Shown here: positions 34,947-44,733 of the stretch, piece by piece
How positions within the stretch are numbered: position 1 is the stretch's first letter
Layout of the letters: every line of letters starts with the position of its first letter
Assembly: GCA_009774145.1 (NCBI GenBank)
Contig: VSND01000003.1
Span: forward strand, 62,001-126,000
Reading direction: 5' to 3'
DNA: 64,000 nucleotides
Origin: Lachnospiraceae bacterium
GTDB taxonomy: Bacteria; Bacillota; Clostridia; Lachnospirales; Lachnospiraceae
Notes under the pieces: model-generated
Databases searched by the model: none
Told to the model about the DNA's origin: nothing
The model's input: only the letters and a program-made list of their open reading frames with translations
Translations under genes and position numbers: made by a program

Positions 34947-36309
34947 AGTGATACGTCCCCAGAAAGGCCCCCAGGAGAAGTTCCTGGCTACCAGCGCGGA
35001 TATAGCGATTTACGGAGGCGCCGCCGGTGGAGGAAAGACCTATGCAATACTCATGGAGCCGCTGCGGTACATCAACACTAAGGGATATAGGGCAGTCATC
35101 TTCCGGAAGAATTTCAACCAGATATTTGCATCCGGCGGTATATGGGACGAGAGCCAGGAGATGTACGGAGACATAGCCGGTGCCAAATCCGTGCAGACGC
35201 CAAAATTCCGGTGGTCATTCAAGAGCAAGGCTAACATATACTTTGATTTCCTGGGGAGGGATGCGGATGTTGAGAAGTGGCAGGGTTCCCAGATAACATT
35301 CATAGGGTTTGACGAGCTGACGCATTTTTCAGAACGCCAGTTTTTTTATATGCTGTCGCGTAACCGCTCCACTTGCGGAGTGAAGCCTTACGTCAGAGCC
35401 ACATGCAACCCGGACGCGGATTCATGGGTGGCAAAGTTCATTTCCTGGTGGATAAACCCGGAGACCGGATACCCTATTCCGGAGCGCTCTGGAAAAAAAC
35501 GGTATATGGCGCGTGTGGATGATGAAGTGGTATGGGCCGACACAAGGAAGGAGCTTCTGGATAAAGGCATCAAGGCCGACAAGGTTAAGAGCGTCACATT
35601 CATAGCAAGCACCCTGGCGGACAATAAAATCCTTATGGAGAAAGACCCAGGGTATAAGGCAAACCTGGAGGCTTTACCTTTGGTCGAGAGGGAGCGCCTG
35701 CTTCACGGCAACTGGAAAATCAAGCCTGCGGCCGGTCTGTATTTCAAGCGTGTACAGATTGGCACAATCCTGGATGCTGTGCCTGATGACATCGTTTCCA
35801 TTGTACGCGGATGGGATCTTGCGGCTACCGATATGGACGAGGACGATGATGCGGCATATACATCCGGCGTTCTTATGGCAAAGAGGAGCAACGGAAGATT
35901 CGTTGTGATAGACGTGATAAACCAGCAGCTGAAAGCTGGTGATGTCCGGAAACTGGTTAGGACAACATCGGCGGTGGACAATGCCAAATATGGATATGTG
36001 AGGCAGAGGCTACCGCAAGACCCGGGGCAGGCCGGTAAAGAGCAGGCACAAAGCTATATTGAGATGCTGGCAGGATATGATGTGGTTACAAAGCAGGAAT
36101 CCGGTAGCAAGCAGACCAGGGCGGAGCCTATGGCAGCTCAATGGCAGCTGGGATTATTCGATGTCGTGGCTGGGGCATGGAACGAAGCATATTTTAATCA
36201 GCTGGAATCATTCCCGGAAAGCAAGTTCAAGGATATGGTGGATGCCGGTTCATCCGCTTTCAATGAGCTTACCCTGGGGATGGCATTCAATATTGACAAC
36301 CTATTGTAG
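34939..36309 (+). CDS. Terminase large subunit
   Basis: 456 residues. N-terminal ATPase: Walker A GGAAGGGKT (26-34), Walker B IGFDE (acid at 125-126), coupling motif ATCNPD. C-terminal RNase H-like nuclease: IVRGWDLAATD with its metal Asp, and later acidic residues. Cuts and pumps the genome into the prohead. Confidence 0.95.
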   Translation: MNKVIRPQKGPQEKFLATSADIAIYGGAAGGGKTYAILMEPLRYINTKGYRAVIFRKNFNQIFASGGIWDESQEMYGDIAGAKSVQTPKFRWSFKSKANIYFDFLGRDADVEKWQGSQITFIGFDELTHFSERQFFYMLSRNRSTCGVKPYVRATCNPDADSWVAKFISWWINPETGYPIPERSGKKRYMARVDDEVVWADTRKELLDKGIKADKVKSVTFIASTLADNKILMEKDPGYKANLEALPLVERERLLHGNWKIKPAAGLYFKRVQIGTILDAVPDDIVSIVRGWDLAATDMDEDDDAAYTSGVLMAKRSNGRFVVIDVINQQLKAGDVRKLVRTTSAVDNAKYGYVRQRLPQDPGQAGKEQAQSYIEMLAGYDVVTKQESGSKQTRAEPMAAQWQLGLFDVVAGAWNEAYFNQLESFPESKFKDMVDAGSSAFNELTLGMAFNIDNLL

Positions 36310-36327
36310 GAAGGAAGTGAGGACTTT

Positions 36328-38220
36328 ATGGACGATACACAGAAAGCCAGGCTGGAAAAGCAGCGGCAGCTACAGAGAGGCGCGGCCATCATTGAGGGTA
36401 CGCAGGAGCAGTTCCGGCAGGACGGTTACTCAAATATGCTCAATAAATACGGAACCGCGCAGGATAACTCCACCGCGTACACCTACACGCAGGAGCCTTT
36501 TGTCTCTGACATGGAGCTTACCAGGCTGTATGAAGGGAATGGGCTTTTTGCGAAGATTATAGACCGCCCTTCCGAGGAGGCTGTTAAGCATGGCTATGAT
36601 ATTGATTTTGGGGATTCTGACGTATCGGAGTATATAGAGGACCGGATGGATTCATTACAGCTGGAGGATAAGTTTGCAACGGCGGAAAAATGGGCCAGAC
36701 TTTACGGTGGCGCGATCATCGTCATGCTGGTGGATGATGGCCGGGGGCTGGAGGAGCCTCTGAACTGGAGCGATGTCCGGAGCATCGAGGAGCTGCGAGT
36801 GTTCGAGAGGGCGGTTGTCCAGCCGGACTACACGAACCTCTACCATTTCAATTTTGCTGACAGCATGGATGGTGATGTGCCGTTTGGAGAGCCGGAGTAT
36901 TACCAGGTATTCAGCGTATATGGCTATTTCGTTGTGCATCAGTCACGGTGCCTGGTATTCCGGAACGGACGCCTGCCAGAACAGACCACGAACACCAATT
37001 ACCGGTATTGGGGCATCCCAGAGTATGTGAAGATAAGAAGCGCTCTCCGGGAGTGCGTAACATCCCACGGAAACGGCGTGAAACTGCTGGAGCGGTGCGT
37101 CCAGGCCATATACAAGATGAAGAACCTCTCTAATATGCTGGCAACGGACGAGGGTGAGGATAAGGCAATCCGGAGGCTCCAGCTGATTGATATGGCAAGG
37201 GGTATTCTGAACAGCATAGCCATTGATACCGAGGGGGAGGACTACGATTTCAAGAATATCACGATGGCAGGGGTGAAGGACATCCTGGATGCTACATGCA
37301 ATATGCTGTCAGCTGTTACGGACATTCCACAGACAATCCTATTCGGACGCTCTCCTGCCGGGATGAACTCCACTGGCGAGAATGACATGGAGAATTATTA
37401 TAACATGGTGGAGAACATCCAGAAGGAGAACATGAAAGGCAGCTCCCGGACGGTAATAGACCTCATGCTTATCCAGGGCAAGCGCGAGGGACGGTTCAAG
37501 GAGATTCCCAGGTACAAGGTAAAGATGGCGGCTCTTTGGTCTACGTCCGACAAAGAGCAGGCGGATATATCCAAAACCAAAGCGGATACGGAGCTTGTGA
37601 AAGCCCAGACAGCGCAAATCTACATGGATTCTTCTGTCATTGACCCTTCCGAAGTCAGAAAGAACCTGGCAGCAGAGGGGGAGTTTGAGATTGAGAACCT
37701 AATCACGGAGGATGACCTGGACATTACCGGGGAGGGGATGGAGCCTGGAAACATTCCGGATCACGGCATGGTACCGGCATCCGAACCTGCAGCAACCGGA
37801 GAGGAGGCGGCAACGGACGCGGACGATTTACCAGCCGCTGCGGTCCTGGTTATTCATGACGGGAAAATCCTGGCGGCATCCAGGCGCGGCAGCGAGGGCA
37901 TCTGCGGGCCTGGCGGGAAGGTGGAGCGTGGGGAATCCACCGAGGATGCGGCAAAGAGGGAGGCGATGGAGGAGTTCAACATCATGCCTCTAAATCTCAT
38001 ACCGATAGGGATATACGAAAGCCCCGGCGGACCGTATCTTTCATCGCAGATTTTCTTTGCGGATGAATTTACCGGAAAGCCGGAGGCAGATGGTGACGAG
38101 ATGCTGGATGCGGCATGGTATACGCTGCCGGAGCTTTACCAGAAAAACCTCTTTCCGCCGTTTGAGAAAAGCCTGGACATTCTCCTGGAGATTCTGAATG
38201 GGGGCGGTCCGGATGGATGA
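36328..38220 (+). CDS. Portal protein (DUF1073-type) with C-terminal Nudix domain
   Basis: 630 residues. Residues about 1-470 are a DUF1073-type portal: FAKIIDRPSEEAVKHGYDI, the FERAVVQPDYT segment and the LFGRSPAGMNSTGENDMENYY motif. After a linker of Glu/Ala/Thr comes a Nudix hydrolase domain (about 505-625) with an almost complete Nudix box at 530-552: G-x5-E-x7-REA-x-EE-x-N, Asn replacing the usual Gly. Portal forms the dodecameric packaging ring; the Nudix part would hydrolyse nucleoside diphosphate-linked compounds. Confidence 0.88.
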   Translation: MDDTQKARLEKQRQLQRGAAIIEGTQEQFRQDGYSNMLNKYGTAQDNSTAYTYTQEPFVSDMELTRLYEGNGLFAKIIDRPSEEAVKHGYDIDFGDSDVSEYIEDRMDSLQLEDKFATAEKWARLYGGAIIVMLVDDGRGLEEPLNWSDVRSIEELRVFERAVVQPDYTNLYHFNFADSMDGDVPFGEPEYYQVFSVYGYFVVHQSRCLVFRNGRLPEQTTNTNYRYWGIPEYVKIRSALRECVTSHGNGVKLLERCVQAIYKMKNLSNMLATDEGEDKAIRRLQLIDMARGILNSIAIDTEGEDYDFKNITMAGVKDILDATCNMLSAVTDIPQTILFGRSPAGMNSTGENDMENYYNMVENIQKENMKGSSRTVIDLMLIQGKREGRFKEIPRYKVKMAALWSTSDKEQADISKTKADTELVKAQTAQIYMDSSVIDPSEVRKNLAAEGEFEIENLITEDDLDITGEGMEPGNIPDHGMVPASEPAATGEEAATDADDLPAAAVLVIHDGKILAASRRGSEGICGPGGKVERGESTEDAAKREAMEEFNIMPLNLIPIGIYESPGGPYLSSQIFFADEFTGKPEADGDEMLDAAWYTLPELYQKNLFPPFEKSLDILLEILNGGGPDG

Positions 38221-39142
38221 AAAGATGCTGAACAAAGAGCTGATGGCGAAAGTCAGCCGGAAGTTCTACGGACATACGAACCTATACAGCAAGTATACGC
38301 CGAAGATTCCGGAGGGCGCGGAACGCGAGTATATCCGCATGGTGAATGAATACACCGGCATCCTCAAAGAGGAGCTGGAGGCGGAGTTCCCTACACTCAA
38401 AGAGATTTACAAGAGGGAGAGGGATGCGGAAGTCCAGGGGCGACGGGAAGATTCGGCAACGGATTTCCTTCTGGCGGTAATCGGCATATTTAACAGAATA
38501 CGGAACAAAGTAGCTGCTAGGTGTCTTTCCTTCGGCTTGAAGAAAAGGCTTTTGAACCTGGCGCTTATTAACCGGCGGATGACAACCAAAGAATGGGAAA
38601 AGGTCATCCGTACCAGCCTGGGAATAGACATCCGCAAGGACTACTACCTGGGCGATTTTTATTTAGATCAGCTGGCAAAGTGGGTGAGTGAGAATGTGGA
38701 CTTAATCACTTCCATACCGGAGAATACGCTGGATAAGATGAAGGATATTGTCCTGGATGGATTCAACCGCGGGCGCAGGACTACGGACATCGCAAAGGAC
38801 ATCCAGCTTGCATATGGCGTGAGCAGGAAAAAGGCGCGGTTCATAGCAAGGGACCAGACGGCAAAACTCAACGGCCAGATTCAACGCGCCCAACAGATGG
38901 ATGCAGGAATCACGGAGTATATCTGGAGTGATTGTGGAGATGAACGTGTCCGCAGGAGCCACCGGAGGCTGAACGGCCAGAAGTTTTCCTGGGAAGGGGA
39001 AGGGCCGGAGACCGACAATGGGAGGCACTGTCATCCCGGCCAGGATTTCAACTGCCGCTGCATAGGCAGGCCGGTATTCAACCGGAACACGCTGAACCTT
39101 CCGGTAAAGGAGGATGGCGGCATAAAGGTAACAATCAAATGA
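38213..39142 (+). CDS. Minor head protein (Mu gpF / SPP1 gp7 type)
   Basis: 309 residues. A helical N-terminus is followed by the phage head morphogenesis domain (about 180-300) with RKKARFIARDQTAKLNGQIQ, then EYIWSDCGDERVRRSHRRLNG and the His/Cys-rich end (HCHPGQDFNCRC) typical of the family. Overlaps the portal gene. Stabilises the portal vertex and may take part in ejection. Confidence 0.9.
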   Translation: MDEKMLNKELMAKVSRKFYGHTNLYSKYTPKIPEGAEREYIRMVNEYTGILKEELEAEFPTLKEIYKRERDAEVQGRREDSATDFLLAVIGIFNRIRNKVAARCLSFGLKKRLLNLALINRRMTTKEWEKVIRTSLGIDIRKDYYLGDFYLDQLAKWVSENVDLITSIPENTLDKMKDIVLDGFNRGRRTTDIAKDIQLAYGVSRKKARFIARDQTAKLNGQIQRAQQMDAGITEYIWSDCGDERVRRSHRRLNGQKFSWEGEGPETDNGRHCHPGQDFNCRCIGRPVFNRNTLNLPVKEDGGIKVTIK

Positions 39143-39157
39143 TAGGAGGTATCAGAG

Positions 39158-39415
39158 ATGGAAAACGCTGTAAAAGCGATTTGCCAGGCTTTAATAGAGG
39201 AGGCTGGATTAGTTATCAGTCACACTGATAAAATCGCTGCTTTAGGCTCCAGCGACGCCAGAACAACAGCACAAGCGATTGACGGTATGCGCCTGGATGC
39301 AGTGGAACATATCCAGAATCTTACACTGGAGCTTACAAGGCTAATCACTTCCGGAGAGGAGCCTGGAGAGGCAGAATCTGGAGGGGAGCCGGAAGGGGAG
39401 GGGGAGGCTGAATGA
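39158..39415 (+). CDS. Small phage protein
   Basis: 85 residues: a helical N-terminal part and a Glu/Gly-rich tail. Starts after ATAGGAGG, ends with a 4-base overlap into the DUF2213 gene. No family recognised. Confidence 0.6.
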   Translation: MENAVKAICQALIEEAGLVISHTDKIAALGSSDARTTAQAIDGMRLDAVEHIQNLTLELTRLITSGEEPGEAESGGEPEGEGEAE

Positions 39416-40848
39416 CTGAACCGAAATTGAGGAAAGTGCGGCGCCTGGACACTATCCGGCTGGATAAGGACGATAGGACGTACTTCACAGAAGAAGGGTA
39501 TCTGGTAGACCACCCGATTCTTACATCGTGTGGGATATTTGAATACACAAACCCCGATGGTAGTATTCGGAGGGAATTGCGACTGCCGGAGCATGTGTTC
39601 AACGGGAAATCGCTGGCTACATACAAAGGCAAGCCCATTATCATCACCCACGAGGCAGGCATCGTGAGCAAAGATAATGTGGATAAGGAGCAGATTGGAA
39701 CCATCCTCACAAATGGGTACCAGGACAGAGAGGATGTCCGTGCCGAAATCATCATCCATAATACGGATGCCATGAAGGACAGCGGACTGAAAGAACTCTC
39801 CCTGGGGTACAACCTGGACCTGGTGGAGGAGCCGGGGACTTACAACGGCGAACCTTACGATGCAATCCAGACGAATATTGTCATAAACCACCTGGCACTT
39901 GTGGCATCGGCACGAGCCGGGGAGCAGGCCAGGCTCAACATTGACGGTTCGGACGAACCAGAACTTAAAGGAGGTAAATTGATGGCAAGAGAAACAAGAA
40001 GCCGCGCAGATGGCGGCGCAATGTCACCGGAGGAGCTTAAAAAGGCCATAGAAGCGTATAAGGAGCGCAAGGCCGGTAGAGCTGCCGCCGGGGGCGAGGA
40101 GAAACCGGCAGCTGATGAAGCCGGGGCAGCTATGGCAGAGGCAGAGGAACCCACCGAGGAGCCTGCAACCGAGGAGGAGAAAGCAGCAGACGGAGAAGGG
40201 TGTGAGGAGCCTGCATCGGAGGAGGGGAGTTCTCCTGCCGACATCGCGCAGATGGTGAAAGACCGGCGCGACCGCAGGGATGCAGAGGAAGACCCGAAGG
40301 ATGTTGAAGGAGCTATGGGCGTCATCGCACAGCAGGACGAGGACATTGACATGCTCCTGGCCTGCCTGGAGAAGATGATGGCCGATGCGGCAGTGGACAG
40401 CGCGGATAACGCAGACGGCGGAGCCGATGCTGCCGACCAGGCGGACAATGCCGACCAGGAGGATGGTTCCGATGACAAGAGCGGTTCCCTAAACGCGGAT
40501 TCAGCGGATGAAATCTTCCGTCAGCGTTTGAGCATCTGCCGGATCGGTGACAAGCTCCGCATGGACGGCCTGGAGAATAAGAGCATCCTGGAGGGTAAAA
40601 AGGCTATCATCGCTAAAGTCCTTCCGGCCATGAGACTTGACGGAAAGAGCCGGGCCTATGTGGATGCCGCCTATGACATGGCTGTGAATGAGGTCAATAA
40701 GCGGAAGGATGTTTCCTTCCAGAAAAAGCAGATGGCCGGAAAACCGGCTCCTGCACAGGCAACCAGGGCAGACGGTAATCCTGCCGGTAAAAGCGCAGCG
40801 GCGCAGGCAAGACAGCGCATGATTGATAGAGAAGGAGGTAAGCAGTAA
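39412..40848 (+). CDS. DUF2213 protein, prohead protease/scaffold candidate
   Basis: 478 residues. First 180 residues are a DUF2213 domain: TYFTEEGYLVDHPILTSCG, FNGKSLATYKGKPIIITHE, and LKELSLGYNLDL. The rest is a long acidic Ala/Glu-rich region with a short helical end, typical of scaffolds attached to proteases. Located directly before the cement and capsid genes, matching the prohead protease position. Confidence 0.85.
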   Translation: MTEPKLRKVRRLDTIRLDKDDRTYFTEEGYLVDHPILTSCGIFEYTNPDGSIRRELRLPEHVFNGKSLATYKGKPIIITHEAGIVSKDNVDKEQIGTILTNGYQDREDVRAEIIIHNTDAMKDSGLKELSLGYNLDLVEEPGTYNGEPYDAIQTNIVINHLALVASARAGEQARLNIDGSDEPELKGGKLMARETRSRADGGAMSPEELKKAIEAYKERKAGRAAAGGEEKPAADEAGAAMAEAEEPTEEPATEEEKAADGEGCEEPASEEGSSPADIAQMVKDRRDRRDAEEDPKDVEGAMGVIAQQDEDIDMLLACLEKMMADAAVDSADNADGGADAADQADNADQEDGSDDKSGSLNADSADEIFRQRLSICRIGDKLRMDGLENKSILEGKKAIIAKVLPAMRLDGKSRAYVDAAYDMAVNEVNKRKDVSFQKKQMAGKPAPAQATRADGNPAGKSAAAQARQRMIDREGGKQ

Positions 40849-41348
40849 TGGCAGCACAGATGAATTACAGTTTCGATACTCCGAAGGGTGTCGCAGGCGG
40901 CAAAGTAGACCTTGCGTATGACGAGGTAGTGACGAGGCAGAATGAGGAGGCCGATGGCGTTCTCAAATTCGGTATGGCGGCAGCTGTGGGAACGTCCGCA
41001 GGCTCTACGGTCAAGGTTCCGGCAGCTGGCACCACAAAGGCGCAGATCGAGGGCGTTGTCCTCCATGCGGCGAACACGGAGCAGGACATGTCCGGGAAGG
41101 TCATTCTGAAAAAGGATGTATCGGTCGGCATCATGCGTAAAGGGCATGTATGGGGCAGGCTTGCGGCTGATGCGGTTCCCACCTATGCACAGACGGCCTA
41201 TGTGGTGACTTCCGGGAAAGATGCCGGAGCCTTTACCCACCTGGAGACCCAGACCGGCGATGATGGGGCGGCGAACCTGGACATCGGGGCGAAGTTCGGC
41301 AACGTAAGCGATACTGATAATGGCATTGCAGTCATTGAGTTAGGCTAA
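40848..41348 (+). CDS. Structural cement / decoration protein (Gp24-like)
   Basis: 166 residues, start sharing one base with the previous stop. Beta-rich (VLKFGMAAAVGTSAGSTVKVP, DVSVGIMRKGHVWGRL), resembling capsid cement proteins of the gp24/gpD kind that lock the expanded capsid. Position next to the major capsid protein supports this. Confidence 0.8.
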   Translation: MAAQMNYSFDTPKGVAGGKVDLAYDEVVTRQNEEADGVLKFGMAAAVGTSAGSTVKVPAAGTTKAQIEGVVLHAANTEQDMSGKVILKKDVSVGIMRKGHVWGRLAADAVPTYAQTAYVVTSGKDAGAFTHLETQTGDDGAANLDIGAKFGNVSDTDNGIAVIELG

Positions 41349-41368
41349 GAAAAGGAGGAGACTGAACA

Positions 41369-42418
41369 ATGAACGAAAACAAGAGGTACAATCCCGATAT
41401 GCCGTCCGAAGGTTACGACCAGGCGGACTATGAGGCATTGAAGGCATCCAACATCATTCCTACCCTGGCAACCGTAAAGGGGATGCACTTTGACAGCGCG
41501 GAGGATGCGAGTATTTTCTTTGCAAGGGAGCTGGACTATGTAAAGTCCAAGGCCTATGACAAGATTTATCCGGAGTTTACCGCTCTGAACCATTTTCCGA
41601 TCACCCATGAGGTTCCGGAAGGTGCGGAAACCATGACGTATTACAGCTATGAGAAGACCGGCTTTGCTGCTATCATCAGCAACTACGCTACCGACCTTCC
41701 CAGGGCTGATGTGAAGGGAGAGCCGACCACGGCATCCGTGAAGTCCATCGGTGACAGCTACGGTTACTCCATCCAGGAAATGAGGGCCAGCCGACATGCA
41801 GGAAAGAGCCTGGACACCAGAAAAGCAGATGCGGCGCGTTATGCTATCGACCGGACGGCCAACACCATCGCATTTGCCGGTGATAAAAAGCATAAGCTCA
41901 TGGGTATGCTGTCCGCCGACAATAACATCCCTCTGTACACGCTCTCTACCGTGGAAGTGGACGGGGTACAGCATACGGAGTTCAAGTACAAGAGCGCACA
42001 GCAGATTTTGGATGACATTAACGGCATGTTCGGCTATATGGCGAGGATTACCCAGGACGTAGAGAGAGCGGATACTCTGATGCTGCCCTCCGATGTCTAC
42101 ATCGACATTTCCACCAGGCAGATTCCGAATACCGGATTTACGGTGAAGAAATTCCTGCTGGAGAACGCGCCGTATTTGAAGGACATCATTCCCGCTCCGG
42201 AAATGTCCGGTAATAGTAAGTCCACGAACCCTTACGGCAAGAATGTGATGATGCTCTACACCAACAGCGAGGAGAAGTTCTCCCTGGAGATTCCGATGGC
42301 GTTCTACCAGTACCCTCTCCAGAACCGCAACCTGGAGGTAATCATCCCTTGCGAGGAGAGGATCGCTGGCATTGTTCTGTATTATCCGCTGTCCGCGCTT
42401 ATTGCGGTCGGTGTCTAA
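41369..42418 (+). CDS. Major capsid protein (DUF2184/encapsulated HK97-type)
   Basis: 349 residues. Features of the DUF2184 capsid family include AIISNYATDLPRADVKGE, YGYSIQEMRASRHAGKSL, FAGDKKHKLMGML, and TLMLPSDVYIDISTR. Strong AAAGGAGG precedes. Main shell protein of the head. Confidence 0.92.
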   Translation: MNENKRYNPDMPSEGYDQADYEALKASNIIPTLATVKGMHFDSAEDASIFFARELDYVKSKAYDKIYPEFTALNHFPITHEVPEGAETMTYYSYEKTGFAAIISNYATDLPRADVKGEPTTASVKSIGDSYGYSIQEMRASRHAGKSLDTRKADAARYAIDRTANTIAFAGDKKHKLMGMLSADNNIPLYTLSTVEVDGVQHTEFKYKSAQQILDDINGMFGYMARITQDVERADTLMLPSDVYIDISTRQIPNTGFTVKKFLLENAPYLKDIIPAPEMSGNSKSTNPYGKNVMMLYTNSEEKFSLEIPMAFYQYPLQNRNLEVIIPCEERIAGIVLYYPLSALIAVGV

Positions 42419-42434
42419 GGAAGGAGGAAAACAC

Positions 42435-42827
42435 ATGGCTATGAAGATGGAGAATATTTCCAATGGAAAGGTTATCGGCATCGGGGAGGTTACTATCCTC
42501 CCCGGAGAGGTAAAGGAGATTCCTGCAGCATACGAGGCCAGCCCCATCCTGGAGGTCTATAAAAAGATGGGGTTTGCCCGGATCACCGGCAAAGTGTCCG
42601 CGCCTGCGAAAACCCAGGAGGAGGTAGAGGCAGAGAAAAAGGCTGCGGCTGAAAAGGCTGCGGCAGATGCGGAGGAGCTGCGGAAAGCACGTCTGGCATC
42701 CCTGGAGGGAATCAGCGAGGAGGGCCTGGCATCCCTGGCAAATGAGCTTGGAATCAATCCGGCGGAGTGCAAGGACCAGGCCGATGTACTGAAAAAGGTC
42801 AAGGCGGCGCTGACAAAGAAAAAATAG
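42435..42827 (+). CDS. Phage structural-region protein, unknown
   Basis: 130 residues after AAGGAGG. Small beta-rich N-terminus (VIGIGEVTILPGEVKEIP) and a long Ala/Glu/Lys helix (about 60-90), then a HeH-like end (ISEEGLASLANELGINPAECKDQ). Often found after the capsid gene in contractile-tail phages; perhaps a head decoration or LEM/HeH-type protein. Confidence 0.65.
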   Translation: MAMKMENISNGKVIGIGEVTILPGEVKEIPAAYEASPILEVYKKMGFARITGKVSAPAKTQEEVEAEKKAAAEKAAADAEELRKARLASLEGISEEGLASLANELGINPAECKDQADVLKKVKAALTKKK

Positions 42828-42845
42828 GAGGGAGGTACTGACGAT

Positions 42846-43274
42846 ATGGACGCACTCGATATTTTCCGTATTGTAGCGGCAGAGTTCGCGGACGTGCCGG
42901 ATGATGATGTGGTAGACCCGGAGACCGGAAAAAAGACCTATGGCGTCAAGACGTTCCTGGAGCTGTATTCCGATCAGATTTCAGAAAAGAGGTTTGGCAA
43001 AACATACCAGAAAGCCCTTGCATATCTGACCGCCCACAAATTAAAGATGAATGGCTACGGGAACACGGAAAACGGAACCATCGGGGATTCCCTGCGAGTG
43101 AGCTCCTATTCGGAAGGAGAAACCTCTATCACCTATGCCACCGGGCAGCAGACGAATCTCCAGGTCGATGCGGAGTATGCACTCACCGTATACGGCCTGG
43201 AGTTCCTTACGCTCCGGAGAAATGCCATCATCCCGATTATCAGTGCAGGGGAGGCGAAAAGCTATGGGCGTTAG
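42846..43274 (+). CDS. Head-tail adaptor (DUF4054 type)
   Basis: 142 residues. Mostly helical with ALAYLTAHKLKMNGYG, VSSYSEGETSITYA and YALTVYGLEFLTLRRNAIIP, matching gp15-like adaptor proteins. Position after capsid and before neck proteins agrees. Confidence 0.8.
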   Translation: MDALDIFRIVAAEFADVPDDDVVDPETGKKTYGVKTFLELYSDQISEKRFGKTYQKALAYLTAHKLKMNGYGNTENGTIGDSLRVSSYSEGETSITYATGQQTNLQVDAEYALTVYGLEFLTLRRNAIIPIISAGEAKSYGR

Positions 43275-43734
43275 GTTCAGAGACCGGCTCACTCCGGAGG
43301 GACAGCGTTTCTTCCGGGAGCTGGCGGAGCTTAAGGAACTGGAGGTTCGTGTCGGATTCCAGAGAGGAAAGTCCCAGGAAGAGGACGGGACGGACATGTG
43401 CGATGTGGCGGCTTTTAATGAGCTGGGGACGGACCACATACCGGCCAGGCCATTCATCAGACAGAGTGTGGATGACAACGAAAGCAAGATAAATTCATTC
43501 TTGAAAGAGGAGGTAAAGGATTTTGCACAGGGGAAATCTGCGGAGCAAATACTGAAAGAGATAGGAATCTTCCAGAAGGACCTCATGCAGGACAAAATCA
43601 CTTCCGGGAGCTTTGCACCAAATGCGGAATCCACAATCAAGAAGAAAGGCAGCAGCAAGCCGCTGGTTGACACCGGGCGGATGCGGCAGTCTGTGAATTA
43701 CGTCATCCAGAAGAAAGGAAGTGGTGATGATTGA
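43264..43734 (+). CDS. HK97-gp10-type neck protein
   Basis: 156 residues, overlapping the previous gene by 11 bases. The core (LEVRVGFQRGKSQEEDG ... AFNELGTDHIPARPFIRQSV) is the tail-completion/minor head fold seen in HK97 gp10-like proteins. Joins head to tail. Confidence 0.82.
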   Translation: MGVRFRDRLTPEGQRFFRELAELKELEVRVGFQRGKSQEEDGTDMCDVAAFNELGTDHIPARPFIRQSVDDNESKINSFLKEEVKDFAQGKSAEQILKEIGIFQKDLMQDKITSGSFAPNAESTIKKKGSSKPLVDTGRMRQSVNYVIQKKGSGDD

Positions 43735-44135
43735 AATTTCTGAAAAGGCCATACACGATAAGGCGGTATTCTGCGCCGGTTTATGTGCGGGGGTATTCTA
43801 CTATACCCTATGAAGATATAACGCTCCCTATGGACGTACAGACATTAGAGGACGCGACTGTGACAACGCCGGACGGCACGGAATCAGTCCAGAGGCTAAA
43901 GGTTTTCTGCGATTATGAAATCAAGGTTGAGGATGAAGGGAAACAGCAGAAGTCGGACCGGCTCTGGTACCAGGGCAAGTGGTTTGACTGTAAATCCAGC
44001 AGGTTAAGTGAGAACACACCCCTAAGGCACTACACGGCCACTTTCGTCCAGTGCCTAAAGCAAGACCAGGGGCCGGGGCCTGGAGAGGAGGAAAAGGGAG
44101 AGGAGGAGACGGCGGATGAATCTGGTGGAAGTTAA
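43731..44135 (+). CDS. Head-tail joining region protein, unknown
   Basis: 134 residues, TTG start coupled to the previous stop. Beta-rich (YTIRRYSAPVYVRGYST, RLKVFCDYEIKVEDEG) with a Glu-rich tail overlapping the next gene. Probably a head-closure or connector component by position. Confidence 0.65.
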   Translation: MKFLKRPYTIRRYSAPVYVRGYSTIPYEDITLPMDVQTLEDATVTTPDGTESVQRLKVFCDYEIKVEDEGKQQKSDRLWYQGKWFDCKSSRLSENTPLRHYTATFVQCLKQDQGPGPGEEEKGEEETADESGGS

Positions 44136-44733
44136 GGAATCACTTTACGATGCCACAGCGCGGTTTTTCGCCGGGGCAGCTATCCTCTGGACAGAACAGA
44201 TAAACACGAAGCCGCCAGTGCCGTATGTCACCCTTAAAACCGGCGGCATCCGGAGGGATGCTTTCCCGATTATTGACGAGGAGGGGCGCAGCGTATACCA
44301 GTGTGGTACCACCCTGGAAGTGAACCTATACACGAATGGAAAGCCGATGCCATCCGGGAAGAATCAGACTGGCAATTTCATTGATACCGCAACATCCGAT
44401 TTATCAGAGTTCGCCATCTTTCTGGATTCAGAGAGGATGACGGACTTTTTCAGCAAGAGAGGCATGGGGATTCTTCTCATGCCCCCGGTGCGGAACCTTA
44501 CCGGCTTGCAGAACAGCACACAGTACCGGTACCGGGCGATGGCGGAGTTTACGGTTTCCTATGTCGAGGAGGCAGACGGACAGTATGGCATCAGCGGTAT
44601 GCCGATGGTTCCGAACAGCTCCGGAGGCGGCACAAGCGATATGGCAGCTGCAACGACAGATGCCATAGAAAATGTAGAATTGATAGAAGAATCAGAAGGA
44701 GGTAAAGACAATGCAGAACAATCCATTGGATGA
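44116..44733 (+). CDS. Neck terminator / tail completion protein (LIC_12616 type)
   Basis: 205 residues. PVPYVTLKTGGIRRDAFPI, LEVNLYTNG and FLDSERMTDFFSKRGMGIL resemble neck-terminator proteins of contractile phages. The tail of the protein is Asp/Glu/Thr-rich. Overlaps the sheath gene by 23 bases. Confidence 0.78.
   Translation: MNLVEVKESLYDATARFFAGAAILWTEQINTKPPVPYVTLKTGGIRRDAFPIIDEEGRSVYQCGTTLEVNLYTNGKPMPSGKNQTGNFIDTATSDLSEFAIFLDSERMTDFFSKRGMGILLMPPVRNLTGLQNSTQYRYRAMAEFTVSYVEEADGQYGISGMPMVPNSSGGGTSDMAAATTDAIENVELIEESEGGKDNAEQSIG

Noticed and set aside
41345..42547. 400-codon antisense frame in the capsid gene
   Set aside because: Shadow; the plus strand encodes the clear capsid protein.
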